A stretch of 64,000 nucleotides of DNA from assembly GCF_014203275.1 (NCBI RefSeq), contig NZ_JACHIP010000001.1, positions 1,054,001 to 1,118,000 of the forward strand, written 5' to 3'. Shown here one piece after another: positions 46,248 to 54,803 of the stretch. The position numbers and the translations under genes are program-made. The DNA comes from Granulicella aggregans. Its GTDB lineage: Bacteria > Acidobacteriota > Terriglobia > Terriglobales > Acidobacteriaceae. Under the pieces are notes generated by a model. It saw only the letters and a list, made by a program, of their open reading frames with translations, ran no database searches and had not been told where the DNA came from. Each line of letters begins with the position of its first letter. Position 1 is the stretch's first letter.

Positions 46248-48025
46248 TCCGCACCCCCCACCCAGGCGGCAACTCTGGACGATAGGCCTTGATCGCGATC
46301 AGGCTCCCTGCCTCGATTCCAGAGCGTCGGACGTTCCAGGTCCGACACCTTCTGGCTCGAGGGCATCACTGTGACCTGGACCGTGATTGGAGCCGATGTG
46401 CCAGAGGCGTTCGTGAGGGTGTAGGTGAAAGTGACAATCTGGGTGGAGGTGATGTTGGGATCAGGGATGTAGAGGATGTCCAGCCCCTTGACCACCGCGC
46501 GACCGCTCGGAGGCGGAGTGACGATGGTGATTCCGGTGAAGGGTCCGCTGGTCGCGTTCGCGGTAACGTGCATGGATGAAGGAAGCGAGGCGGACGCCGT
46601 GGCGGTGGTGTCCTGCCCGGTGGGAGCGGGCTGCGCTATGACCGAATTTGAGGGCGACGAAGCAGCTCCCGTGCCGGCACTGTTAGTCGCCGTGACCGTA
46701 AAGCTGTAGGAGGTTCCGTTGGTTAAATCTGTGACCGTGATCGGCGATCCAGTTCCGCTTGCCGTGAGGCCGCCGGGAGATGAGGTCACGGTGTATCCGG
46801 TGATGGGCGCTCCGCCGGTGAAGGAAGGCGCGATGAAGGCGACAGTTGCCTGCGTGTCTCCGGGGGTCGCCTTGATCGCTGTGGCGGAACCTGGAACAGC
46901 CGCGATGATGGAGAAGGATCGCGAGACGGTCGGCGCGGGCGCGAAGGTAGCGTTGCCTGTCTGATCGGCGTGGATGGTGCAGGTGCCGACGGCGAAGGAG
47001 GTCAGCGCCCCCGAAGAGGTGATCGTACAGACCGCTGGCGTGGTCGAGGTAAAGATGACGGCGAGACCGGAGCTCGATGTCGCCGTCAGCGTCGTAGGTC
47101 CACCAAAGTTCTGAGGTCCGGGATTGGCGAAGGCGATGGTCTGGCCGCTCGCGGGCGTGATTGCGTTCGATGGAGCGGATGCCGATCCTGTGCCTGCGCT
47201 GTTGGTGGCCTTAATAGAGAAGGTATAAGAGGTGCCATTGGTCAGGCCCGTCACCGTGACGGGAGACGTGCTGCTCGTACCCGTAAGCCCACCGGGCGAC
47301 GAGGTAACGGTGTAGCTCGTGATCGGTGCTCCGCCGTCCGATGCGGGAGGCGTGAATGCGACCGATGCCTGGCCATCTCCAGCGACCGCCTGACCTACCG
47401 TGGGCGTGCCGGGGACGGTTGCGGGAGTGACGGAGTTCGATGCCGCCGAGGGAAGGCTGGTACCCGCGCTGTTGGTTGCAGTGACGGAGAACGTGTACGC
47501 GGTCCCGTCGGTCAGGCCTGTGAGGGTGATAGGCGATGCGGGACCGGTTGCGGTGATGCCGCCGGGAGACGAAGTCACCGTATAAGCTGTGATCGGCGAG
47601 CCTCCAGTCGATGCGGGAGCGGTGAAGGTCACGGTCGCCTGCCCGTTGCCGCCTGTGGCCGCACCAATCACCGGAGCTCCGGCAGTCGCTGCCGCGGTGA
47701 CGGAGTTTGAAGGCACCGAGGCCGCTCCGGTGCCGGCGGCGTTGGTGGCGGTCACGGTGAAGGTGTAGGCCGTGCCATTCATAAGGCCCGATACGACGAT
47801 GGGAGAGGATGCGCCGGTCGCCGTGATGCCGCCGGGCGATGAGGTGACGGTGTAGCTCGTGATCGGCGATCCGCCATTCGACGCAGGAGGCGTAAAGCTG
47901 ACCGAGGCCTGACCATTGCCTGCGGTGGCCGCGCCTACGGTTGGCGTGCCGGGAACGGTTGCGGCGGTCACCGAGTTCGAAGCGGCAGAGGCTGCACTTG
48001 TGCCGGCGGCGTTCGTGGCCGTCAC
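46244..48025 (-). CDS. FN3-repeat surface protein, 3' part (downstream of apparent frameshift)
   Basis: This frame has 593 aa from an internal ATG but stays in register up to about 48082. It carries the rest of FN3 repeat 13 and repeats 14-16, then an inserted domain ('GQTIAFANPGPQNFGGPTTL' onward) with a Cys pair, FN3 repeat 17, and a C-terminal beta domain with 'ILYIPDPNITSTQIVTFTYT'. The last 30 or so residues are charged and unlike the rest. It lacks its own signal peptide and ribosome site. It is therefore almost certainly the continuation of the upstream frame after a one-base deletion. Confidence 0.8.
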   Translation of the reverse strand: MTATNAAGTSAASAASNSVTAATVPGTPTVGAATAGNGQASVSFTPPASNGGSPITSYTVTSSPGGITATGASSPIVVSGLMNGTAYTFTVTATNAAGTGAASVPSNSVTAAATAGAPVIGAATGGNGQATVTFTAPASTGGSPITAYTVTSSPGGITATGPASPITLTGLTDGTAYTFSVTATNSAGTSLPSAASNSVTPATVPGTPTVGQAVAGDGQASVAFTPPASDGGAPITSYTVTSSPGGLTGTSSTSPVTVTGLTNGTSYTFSIKATNSAGTGSASAPSNAITPASGQTIAFANPGPQNFGGPTTLTATSSSGLAVIFTSTTPAVCTITSSGALTSFAVGTCTIHADQTGNATFAPAPTVSRSFSIIAAVPGSATAIKATPGDTQATVAFIAPSFTGGAPITGYTVTSSPGGLTASGTGSPITVTDLTNGTSYSFTVTATNSAGTGAASSPSNSVIAQPAPTGQDTTATASASLPSSMHVTANATSGPFTGITIVTPPPSGRAVVKGLDILYIPDPNITSTQIVTFTYTLTNASGTSAPITVQVTVMPSSQKVSDLERPTLWNRGREPDRDQGLSSRVAAWVGGAE

Positions 48026-51000
48026 GGTGAAGGTGTAAGCCGTGCCGTTGGTCAGGCCGGAGACGATGACCGGCGAGGAGGTCCGGTGCCTGTGAAGCCA
48101 CCCGGCGAGGAGGTCACCGTATAGCTCGTGATCGCCGTTCCGCCATTCGACGCAGGAGGCGTGAAGGCGACCGAGGCCTGTCCGTTGCCTCCCGTGGCGG
48201 TTCCCACTGTGGGAGTTCCGGGAACGGTCGCGGCGGTTACGGAGTTCGAAGAGCCAGAGGACGCGCTCGTTCCCACCGCATTGGTCGCGGTCACGGAGAA
48301 GGTGTACGCTGTGCCGCTGGTCAGGCCCGTGACCACCACTGGAGAGGAGGTGCCGGTAGCCGTGATGCCACCAGGAGATGAGGTGATGGTGTAGCCGGTG
48401 ACCGGCGATCCGCCATTCGATGCAGGCGGAGTGAAGGCAACCGAGACCTGCCCGTTACCTACAGTCGCCGCGCCTACGGTCGGTGCGCCCGGAGCGCTCG
48501 TCGCCGTCACCGAGTTCGAAGGCGCAGACCCGGCGCCTGTCCCAACCGCATTCGTCGCGGTCACCGAGAAGGTGTACATCGTGCCATTGGTCAGACCGGT
48601 GACGACGATCGGAGAGGAGGTGCCGGTAGCCGTGACTCCGCCGGGCGACGAGGTGACGGTGTAGCTGGTGATCGCCGATCCACCATTGGAAGCAGGTGGC
48701 GTGAAGGCGACGGAGACCTGCCCGTTGCCAGCCGTGGCTGTACCTACCGTCGGCGTGCCGGGAACGGTTGCGGCGGTCACCGAGTTAGAAGCCGTAGAGG
48801 ACGCGCTCGTGCCGACAGCGTTGGTTGCGGTGACCGTGAAGGTGTAGGCCGTGCCGTTGGTCAGTCCGGAGACCGTGATGGGCGACGAGGCACCTGTTCC
48901 AGTGAAGCCGCCGGGCGATGAAGTCACCGTGTAGCCGGTAATCGCTGAGCCTCCATTCGAGGCCGGTGCAGTGAACGCGACCGAGGCTTGCCCGTTGCCT
49001 CCGGTCGCAGTACCGACCGTCGGCGTGCCGGGAACAGTCGAGGCCGTTACCGAGTTCGAAGCTGCCGAGGATGCGCCAGTCCCCACCGCATTCGTTGCGG
49101 TTACGGTGAAGGTATAGGAAGTCCCGTTGGTCAAGCCCGACACGACGATGGGAGAGGAGCTTCCCGTCCCGATAAGTCCACCCGGAGAAGAGGTCACCGT
49201 ATAGCTCGTGATCGCCGAACCGCCATTCGACGCCGGAGGAGTGAAGGTGACCGACGCCTGTCCGTTACCTGCCGTAGCCGAACCCACGGTAGGCGTGCCG
49301 GGAACTGTCGCCGCCGTCACCGAGTTCGAAGGCGCTGACGCCGCGCTGGTACCCACCGCGTTCGTCGCAGTCACGGTGAAGGTGTACATCGTGCCGCTGG
49401 TCAGGCCGGTAAAGACTACCGGCGAGGAGCTTCCAGTCGCAGTGATCCCGCCGGGCGAAGAGGTTACGGTGTAGCTGGTAATTGCTGAACCGCCATTTGA
49501 CGCTGGTGGAGTGAACGCGACCGAGACCTGTCCATTGCTGGCCGTGGCCGTCCCAATAGTGGGCGTGCCAGGTGCGCTCGCCGCGGTAACGGAGTTCGAA
49601 GGCGCAGACCCTGTACCCGTCCCAGCGGCGTTGGTCGCCGTAACGGAGAAGGTGTAGGCGGTCCCATTCGTGAGGCCCGTGACAATGATGGGAGAAGAGC
49701 TACCCGCTGCGGTGATGCCACCCGGGGAGGATGTCACCGTATAGCTGGTAATCGCCGAACCGCCATTCGATGCGGGAGCAGTAAAGGCAACAGAGACCTG
49801 TCCGTTGCCCACGGTGGCAGTGCCGCCCGTGGGCGTGCCCGGAACCGTAGCGGCTGTCACCGAGTTGGATGGACTGGAAGCCGTGCCCGTGCCGACGGAG
49901 TTCGTCGCGGTGACCGTAAAGGAATATGTAGTCCCGTTGGTTAGTCCCGACACGACGATCGGAGAAGTGGCCCCCGTGCCGGTAAACCCACCCGGCGACG
50001 AGGTCGCCGTATAGCTCGTGATCGCCGAACCGCCATTCGACGCGGGAGCGGTGAAGACGACCGAAGCCTGTCCATTACCTCCCGTCGCTGTCCCAACCGT
50101 CGGCGTGCCTGGAACCGTCGCCGGAGTGATGGAGTTTGACGCCCCTGAGGCTGTTCCTGTTCCAACGGCATTGGTGGCAGTCACCTTAAACGTGTACGCC
50201 GTTCCATTCGTTAGACCGGTGACGGTGATCGGCGAAGACGCTCCGGTTCCGGTGAGGCTGCCGGGTGTAGAGGTGACCGTATAGCTCGTAATCGCTGTTC
50301 CGCCATTCGAACCCGGAGCCGTAAAGGTGACACTCGCCTGTGCGTTGCCCGCGGTGGCTGTTCCGATGGTGGCCGCTCCCGGGACCGTGGCTGGAGTCAC
50401 CGAGTTCGAAGCAGCCGAGGCTGCGCCGGTACCCGTAGTATTTGTTGCTGTCACCGTGAATGTGTAAGCTGTCCCATTCGTCAGTCCGGTAACCGTAACT
50501 GGAGAAGCCGAGCCGGTCCCGGTGAAGCCACCGGGTGATGAGGTGGCCGTATAACTCGTGATCGCCGAGCCACCGTTCGAGGCAGGCGCGGTGAAGGCGA
50601 CCGAGGCCGAGGTACTGCCTCGAGTTGCAGTGCCAATGGTTGGCGCGCCGGGAACCGAGGCGGCTGTCACGGAGTTTGAGGTGGAAGACGAAGCGCTGGT
50701 GCCGAGCGCGTTCGTAGCCGTCACCGTGAAGGTGTACGCTGTCCCGTTCGTCAGGCCAGAAACTACGATGGGAGGGGTAGTGCCAGTTCCCGTGAAGCCA
50801 CCCGGCGACGAGGTAACCGTGTAACTGGTAATCGCCGAGCCTCCGTTCGACGCCGGGGCGGTGAACGCAACCGACGCCTGCGCGTTCCCCGGAGTTGCCG
50901 TCCCGATAGTCGGCGCTCCCGGAGCTGTGGCCGGAGTGACCGAGTTCGACGCGGCCGACGCTGTGCTGGTGCCCGCTGCGTTGGTCGCGGTAACGCTGAA

Positions 51001-51465
51001 GGTGTACGCTGTGCCATTCGCAAGTCCCGAAACGGTTATCGGAGATGCAGTGCCGGTGCCGGTCAGTCCACCCGGAGAGGAGGTGGCGGTGTAGCCCGTA
51101 ATCGCCGAGCCGCCATTCGATGCCGGGGCAGTAAACGCAACCGAGGCCGAGGCATTGCCTCGAGTCGCTGTCCCGACGGTCGGCGCACCGGGGACTGTAG
51201 CTGGCGTCACCGAGTTCGACGCCGCCGAGGCCGTGCTGGTGCCGATTGCATTGGTCGCCGTGACCGTAAACGTATAGGCGGTTCCATTGGTCAACCCGGT
51301 GACGGTGATGGGCGATGCGCTACCAGTGCCGGTCAGTCCGCCCGGCGATGAAGTGACGGTGTAGCCCGTGATCGCCGATCCACCGTTCGATGCCGGAGCG
51401 GTAAACGCGACCGAGGCCTGACCATTGCCGGCGGTCGCGGTTCCAATAGGCGGGGCACCGGGTGC
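46640..51465 (-). repeat. Array of 17 FN3 repeats, 270-bp unit
   Basis: Sixteen contiguous 270-bp units (90 aa each), then a spacer domain of about 249 bp and one more unit of about 258 bp. Each unit encodes 'VPGTPTVGTAT..NGQASVAFTxPASNGGSAITSYTVTSSPGG..' and 'GLTNGTAYTFTVTATNAxGT'. Copies are very similar to each other, so unequal recombination can change the number. The 270-bp periodicity also creates regularly spaced shadow frames on the opposite strand. Confidence 0.93.
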
Positions 51466-51936
51466 CTGGTGGAGCGGAACGCTCAGAATGACAGTAAAGA
51501 CGGCATTGGTCATTCCGTTGCCGCTGCCATTGTCGTAGTAATAGCTGAAGGTGAGGACCTCTGGGCCGGAGGCGATCTGGTTGCTCAGCTCAATCCCGTA
51601 AGTATCATTAAGAGCGTTCCATTGCAGAATATAGGTGTTTCCGGCGGACCCCGTGGCGGTGGCCGGCCCCGAGGATCCGAACGCGGGCGTCACGTAGACG
51701 TTCACATTCGAGCCTTGAAATAAACCATAACCATCGTCGTCGCAGGCACCACTTTGAAACACGTCGAAGACCTGCGCATAGCTGGCACCCACGCCTCCGA
51801 TCGTTACGTTTGCGGAGCACATCGTCGATGCGAACCCCTTCGGGGTAAGCGTGAGGGTTGCGAGAAGAACCAGAAACGCGCTCAGCGCCCAATTCAAAGC
51901 GCTGCGCCTTTTCTCACGGTGAACGGTCAAGCTCAT
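48052..51936 (-). CDS. FN3-repeat surface protein, 5' part (ends at apparent frameshift)
   Basis: I start at ATG 51936 (1294 aa); the frame extends to a TTG at 51954 whose GGAG is too close. A signal peptide (core 'ALSAFLVLLATLTLTPKGFA') leads into an N-terminal domain of about 110 aa with Cys residues ('MCSANVTIGGVGASYAQVF', 'GACDDDGYGLF'). Twelve complete fibronectin-III repeats of 90 aa and the first half of a thirteenth follow. The frame then breaks into 'GPPRRSSSPA' and stops. Repaired, the whole gene would be 51936-46244 and about 1897 aa. It is probably exported and adhesive. Confidence 0.85.
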   Translation of the reverse strand: MSLTVHREKRRSALNWALSAFLVLLATLTLTPKGFASTMCSANVTIGGVGASYAQVFDVFQSGACDDDGYGLFQGSNVNVYVTPAFGSSGPATATGSAGNTYILQWNALNDTYGIELSNQIASGPEVLTFSYYYDNGSGNGMTNAVFTVILSVPLHQAPGAPPIGTATAGNGQASVAFTAPASNGGSAITGYTVTSSPGGLTGTGSASPITVTGLTNGTAYTFTVTATNAIGTSTASAASNSVTPATVPGAPTVGTATRGNASASVAFTAPASNGGSAITGYTATSSPGGLTGTGTASPITVSGLANGTAYTFSVTATNAAGTSTASAASNSVTPATAPGAPTIGTATPGNAQASVAFTAPASNGGSAITSYTVTSSPGGFTGTGTTPPIVVSGLTNGTAYTFTVTATNALGTSASSSTSNSVTAASVPGAPTIGTATRGSTSASVAFTAPASNGGSAITSYTATSSPGGFTGTGSASPVTVTGLTNGTAYTFTVTATNTTGTGAASAASNSVTPATVPGAATIGTATAGNAQASVTFTAPGSNGGTAITSYTVTSTPGSLTGTGASSPITVTGLTNGTAYTFKVTATNAVGTGTASGASNSITPATVPGTPTVGTATGGNGQASVVFTAPASNGGSAITSYTATSSPGGFTGTGATSPIVVSGLTNGTTYSFTVTATNSVGTGTASSPSNSVTAATVPGTPTGGTATVGNGQVSVAFTAPASNGGSAITSYTVTSSPGGITAAGSSSPIIVTGLTNGTAYTFSVTATNAAGTGTGSAPSNSVTAASAPGTPTIGTATASNGQVSVAFTPPASNGGSAITSYTVTSSPGGITATGSSSPVVFTGLTSGTMYTFTVTATNAVGTSAASAPSNSVTAATVPGTPTVGSATAGNGQASVTFTPPASNGGSAITSYTVTSSPGGLIGTGSSSPIVVSGLTNGTSYTFTVTATNAVGTGASSAASNSVTASTVPGTPTVGTATGGNGQASVAFTAPASNGGSAITGYTVTSSPGGFTGTGASSPITVSGLTNGTAYTFTVTATNAVGTSASSTASNSVTAATVPGTPTVGTATAGNGQVSVAFTPPASNGGSAITSYTVTSSPGGVTATGTSSPIVVTGLTNGTMYTFSVTATNAVGTGAGSAPSNSVTATSAPGAPTVGAATVGNGQVSVAFTPPASNGGSPVTGYTITSSPGGITATGTSSPVVVTGLTSGTAYTFSVTATNAVGTSASSGSSNSVTAATVPGTPTVGTATGGNGQASVAFTPPASNGGTAITSYTVTSSPGGFTGTGPPRRSSSPA
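48081..48084 (-). other. Apparent one-base deletion (frameshift site) in FN3 gene
   Basis: The plus strand reads GAGGAGGTCCGGTGCC here, while the same place in other repeat units reads GAGGAGGTGCCGGT. One base is missing after position 48082. Adding one base restores the FN3 frame exactly (T-S-S-P-V-I-V-S-G-L-T-N-G) and joins the two large frames. Confidence 0.85.
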
Positions 51937-52143
51937 AGGCGTTCCAATCTTCAATGCTCCGAAACACAGCGAGAGCCCGGCTCAAAGACGACCTGCGCAC
52001 AAAAGAGCGTAGGCCAGATGCACGTCTCGGTATCAGGCTCTCCATCTGGCCCAGTGCGTTGTGTAAGGGAGCAAGGACGTAGCCAAAGATGGGGCGGGAA
52101 GGATTAGTAATTGCCAATTCCGGAGACTGCGGCTCATCGCGGC

Positions 52144-52186
52144 CAAAAACAGCAATGCCCGATCTGTGATGAACAGATCGGGCATT
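52144..52186 (-). terminator. Rho-independent terminator of inositol oxygenase gene
   Basis: A perfect 14-bp stem (52154-52167 with 52173-52186, AATGCCCGATCTGT) surrounds a 5-nt loop. On the minus strand it is followed by GCTGTTTTT. It lies about 50 bp after the oxygenase stop codon. Confidence 0.92.
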
Positions 52187-52237
52187 GGAGTGGGAAAAAC
52201 TTGTTTCGGCCCCGGCGGGATGTACTTCGCGCGTGAG

Positions 52238-53098
52238 CTACCAGGCCAGGGTAGGCGGCAGGAACTCGGCGAAGAGGTCGTCGTAGTAGGGTTTCAGCTC
52301 CGCCAGATTCGGCTTGGTATGTCCCTTGGAGTAGAGATCGTACTGGTTGAACTTCAGCACCCACTCCAGCATCGACCGGTCCTTGTCCGTGCAGAGATGG
52401 TCGTAAGCACCGTGCTTGTGCCACGGATAGAACGAGTGGAAGCGAAGCATGTAGAGCGACTCGTCGCGCAGGTAGGGCTTCATCACCTCAGCGATATAGC
52501 CGTCGTGTCCGAAGGACATGTGGACATTTTCGAGTCCGCAGTTCGGCTCATAGATGCCGTATTTCGTCTGATACTTGGCAATATGCCGATCTGGGTTCTT
52601 CGCGAAGTACTCGGGGAAGACAATGTCCTTCGACCAGGCGCAGCCGACCGGGAAGGTGTCGCCCACGACGCCCCACTGCGGCTCGCCGTAGAGGCAGAGA
52701 CACTTGCCGAGATCGTGAATGAAACCGGTCAGGATCATCCAGCGCGGGCATTCGTCGCGGCGCATGGCTTCGGAGGTCTGGAGCAGGTGCTCGATCTGGG
52801 TGAGGTCGGTGTCCGGGTCGCTGTCGTCGACTAGCGTATTGAGGAAATCCGCCGCCCCCCAGATGGTCTTCTGTCCCTTTGCGAGCGAGAAGTACTCCGT
52901 CTCTTTACCGAGAACGTAATCGACCGTCATGTTCTCGTGGTTCTGACGATAGAACTCGGCGACGCCTGGGGTTGCGGTCGCGTCGTATACGCGGAATTCC
53001 TCTTCGCTCTTACCCTCTTTGTAGCGGCCCTCGAGAAAGTCATCCCACTCGTCGAGATCCTGCAACGGCTGGTCGGAAAGAACGGTGGCTACGCTCAT
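52238..53098 (-). CDS. Myo-inositol oxygenase
   Basis: The 286-aa protein matches the MIOX family in length and in all di-iron ligands. H104 is in 'QIEHLLQTSE', H128 and D129 in 'GFIHDLGK', H198 in 'SFGHDGY', H221 in 'RFHSFYPWH' and D254 in 'NQYDLYSKGH'. It splits myo-inositol with O2 to give D-glucuronate (EC 1.13.99.1). AAGGAG precedes the ATG. A LacI-type operator sits 54 bp upstream and a strong terminator follows, so it is a single-gene transcript. It is divergent from a sugar transporter and a LacI regulator, which probably share the regulon. Confidence 0.95.
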   Translation of the reverse strand: MSVATVLSDQPLQDLDEWDDFLEGRYKEGKSEEEFRVYDATATPGVAEFYRQNHENMTVDYVLGKETEYFSLAKGQKTIWGAADFLNTLVDDSDPDTDLTQIEHLLQTSEAMRRDECPRWMILTGFIHDLGKCLCLYGEPQWGVVGDTFPVGCAWSKDIVFPEYFAKNPDRHIAKYQTKYGIYEPNCGLENVHMSFGHDGYIAEVMKPYLRDESLYMLRFHSFYPWHKHGAYDHLCTDKDRSMLEWVLKFNQYDLYSKGHTKPNLAELKPYYDDLFAEFLPPTLAW

Positions 53099-53151
53099 AA
53101 AGGATCTCCTTGGAAAGACTCGGGCCGTCGCACGACTGGAACGAGCCCATA

Positions 53152-53167
53152 AAGTTACCGCTAACTT
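53152..53167. promoter_or_regulatory. LacI-type operator candidate 1
   Basis: AAGTTACCGCTAACTT is a 16-bp near-perfect palindrome (14 of 16 positions symmetric) with the central CG typical of LacI-family sites. It lies 54 bp before the oxygenase start, next to a minus-strand TATAAG that could be the -10. The likely ligand protein is the LacI regulator at 54.8-55.8 kb. Confidence 0.65.
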
Positions 53168-53241
53168 ATATCAGAGACGGTTGAGGGCTGTATAGATTAC
53201 TGCCATTGAATAGGGAACTTTCCCCGTACCCTTTTCCTCCC

Positions 53242-53292
53242 TTGACAGCTTCGACAGCTCCAATCTAGTGTCATTCGCGTAATCGGTAACGC
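53242..53292 (+). promoter_or_regulatory. Promoter and LacI-type operator candidate 2
   Basis: TTGACA (53242-53247) and TAGTGT (53266-53271) with an 18-bp spacer form a promoter for the plus-strand transporter unit. Immediately after it, GCGTAATCGGTAACGC (53277-53292) is a 16-bp imperfect palindrome (12 of 16) with central CG, placed around the expected transcription start. Confidence 0.55.
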
Positions 53293-53339
53293 AAAGCGAA
53301 GACACATACAGTGTTCAACGACGGGGTAAGATTTTTCCT

Positions 53340-53444
53340 ATGAGTGGATTGCAGACGATTAAGGCCATCCTTACGGATGTGCAGTTCTGGGTCCCGGCGC
53401 TGGCGCTGGCCGCCGGTATCGCGCTGCTCCTGTGGCTGCGATAG
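53340..53444 (+). CDS. 34-aa predicted single-span membrane protein
   Basis: The ORF begins MSGLQTIKAILTDVQFWVP and continues with an Ala/Leu-rich hydrophobic helix ending in LWLR and a TAG stop. It lies between the promoter/operator and the sugar transporter, in the same transcript, 46 bp before the transporter. The ribosome site is weak. An amphipathic start plus one membrane helix suggests a small transporter-associated or membrane peptide. Function is unknown. Confidence 0.5.
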   Translation: MSGLQTIKAILTDVQFWVPALALAAGIALLLWLR

Positions 53445-53490
53445 ACACGCCGTTGAAAGATAACGCAGAGCGGACGAAGTGGGAGAGTAG

Positions 53491-54792
53491 ATGGCGGCAA
53501 GCGGTACAGCGGTGACAGGTCGTGCGATAGCTTCAGTCAGGTCGCTGCATGTGATGGGGGTGGTTTGCGGGCTGGCTGCGGGCGTCTGGCTTGGTGCCGC
53601 CGAGGCGCCCACGAAGCTGGTCAACGCGGGGTTCTCACCATTCGCGATATCGCTCTGCATGGTCGCCGGAGTGTTCACCGCTCGTTGGACATTTCCGACC
53701 CTATTGAAAGGAACGAGCTACGTCTTCGCTGATCTCACGGCTAAGAAGCACCTGATCGCCTGGGCGATTCTCGCTGGAGCGTTGTGGGCGGTCGCGAACA
53801 CGCTCACCGTCTTCGCAATCCGCGATGTGGGCCTGGCGACGGCGTTCCCCTTATGGAATACGAACTCGCTGATCGGCCTCCTCTGGGGTCGGCTCTTGTT
53901 TGGCGAGTTGAAGGGCGCGGGCACAAAGAACAGCCTGAAGGTTCTCGCCGGGACCACGTGCATCGTCATTGCCGCAATCATGCTCGGCTTCAGTACGATT
54001 CAGGGCGGGGCATCGGCTGCGCCTCACGCGGCGCAAGGACTGATGGCGGCTGCCGGAGCCAGCCTGCTTTGGGGCACGATGTATGTGCCTTACCGCAAGG
54101 CATACCTGAGCGGAATGAATCCGCTCTCCTTTGTGACCGCATTCACGGTAGGAGAGCTCGGCACGATGTTCGCTCTGACCTGGACGCTGGACGGCGGAGC
54201 ACACTCCTCGGCGTTCCAGTTGATGCACAGCAAACAACTGCTGTTCTGGTTGTTCCTGGGCGGCTTCGTGTGGGTCGTCGGCGACCTCTTTCAGCAGTTC
54301 GCGACGAAGTACCTAGGGATCGGACGCGGCATTCCGCTCTCGAATACGAACCAGCTATGGGGCCTCGCATGGGGAGCGCTGGTTTTCGGCGAACTTGCAT
54401 CCGCGAATCGAGCACACTTGCTGCTGGTGCTGGGCGGCTCGTTCCTGATGATTTTGGGTGCACTGGCGATCAGCACCGCAGTCGCGTCGGCGCGGGAGCA
54501 TACATCTCGCAACGAAGTGCTTGAGCGCGAGTGCGATCGCTACGGATTGAACTATCGCGAGGTGTTGCAGGCGCAAAGCGGCGATGAGTTTGGCAGTCGC
54601 AGCGAACGCCGCCGCTGGTGGGACTATGCGATCGTATTGGCAGCTACAGGATTATTCGTATGGCTGGCCGTCAACGCCGTGGTGCCTCCACTGGCCATGA
54701 ATCTGCGCTGGGTGGCAGTGCTAACAGGCTTGCTGGCCATCGCGCTGGTGGGCGGTGGATGGGCATTGTGGCGGCAGACGCGCTTCAGCTAA
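53491..54792 (+). CDS. GRP/RhaT-like sugar transporter
   Basis: The 433-aa protein has about ten membrane helices in two DMT-like halves: 'GVWLGAAEAPTKLVNAGFSP', 'GLATAFPLWNTNSLIGLLWG', and the repeat-like 'GIGRGIPLSNTNQLWGLAWG' in the second half. This is the glucose/ribose/L-rhamnose (GRP) transporter pattern. A hydrophilic insert (about 330-375) precedes the last two helices, making it longer than simple RhaT proteins. GGGAG precedes the ATG. It lies upstream of a LacI gene and divergent from inositol oxygenase, so it may import inositol or a related sugar. Substrate is inferred. Confidence 0.85.
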   Translation: MAASGTAVTGRAIASVRSLHVMGVVCGLAAGVWLGAAEAPTKLVNAGFSPFAISLCMVAGVFTARWTFPTLLKGTSYVFADLTAKKHLIAWAILAGALWAVANTLTVFAIRDVGLATAFPLWNTNSLIGLLWGRLLFGELKGAGTKNSLKVLAGTTCIVIAAIMLGFSTIQGGASAAPHAAQGLMAAAGASLLWGTMYVPYRKAYLSGMNPLSFVTAFTVGELGTMFALTWTLDGGAHSSAFQLMHSKQLLFWLFLGGFVWVVGDLFQQFATKYLGIGRGIPLSNTNQLWGLAWGALVFGELASANRAHLLLVLGGSFLMILGALAISTAVASAREHTSRNEVLERECDRYGLNYREVLQAQSGDEFGSRSERRRWWDYAIVLAATGLFVWLAVNAVVPPLAMNLRWVAVLTGLLAIALVGGGWALWRQTRFS

Positions 54793-54803
54793 GGGGAGAT
54801 TGA

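Noticed and set aside
46970..47710. 246-aa Arg/Gly-rich frame on the plus strand inside the FN3 gene
   Set aside because: It is the antisense shadow of FN3 repeats, has repeat-derived sequence and no ribosome site. The regularly spaced 88-aa plus-strand frames at 48-51 kb are the same effect.
46640..51465. CRISPR-like regular periodicity
   Set aside because: The 270-bp unit is protein-coding FN3 repeat with no short repeats and unique spacers; no cas genes are present.
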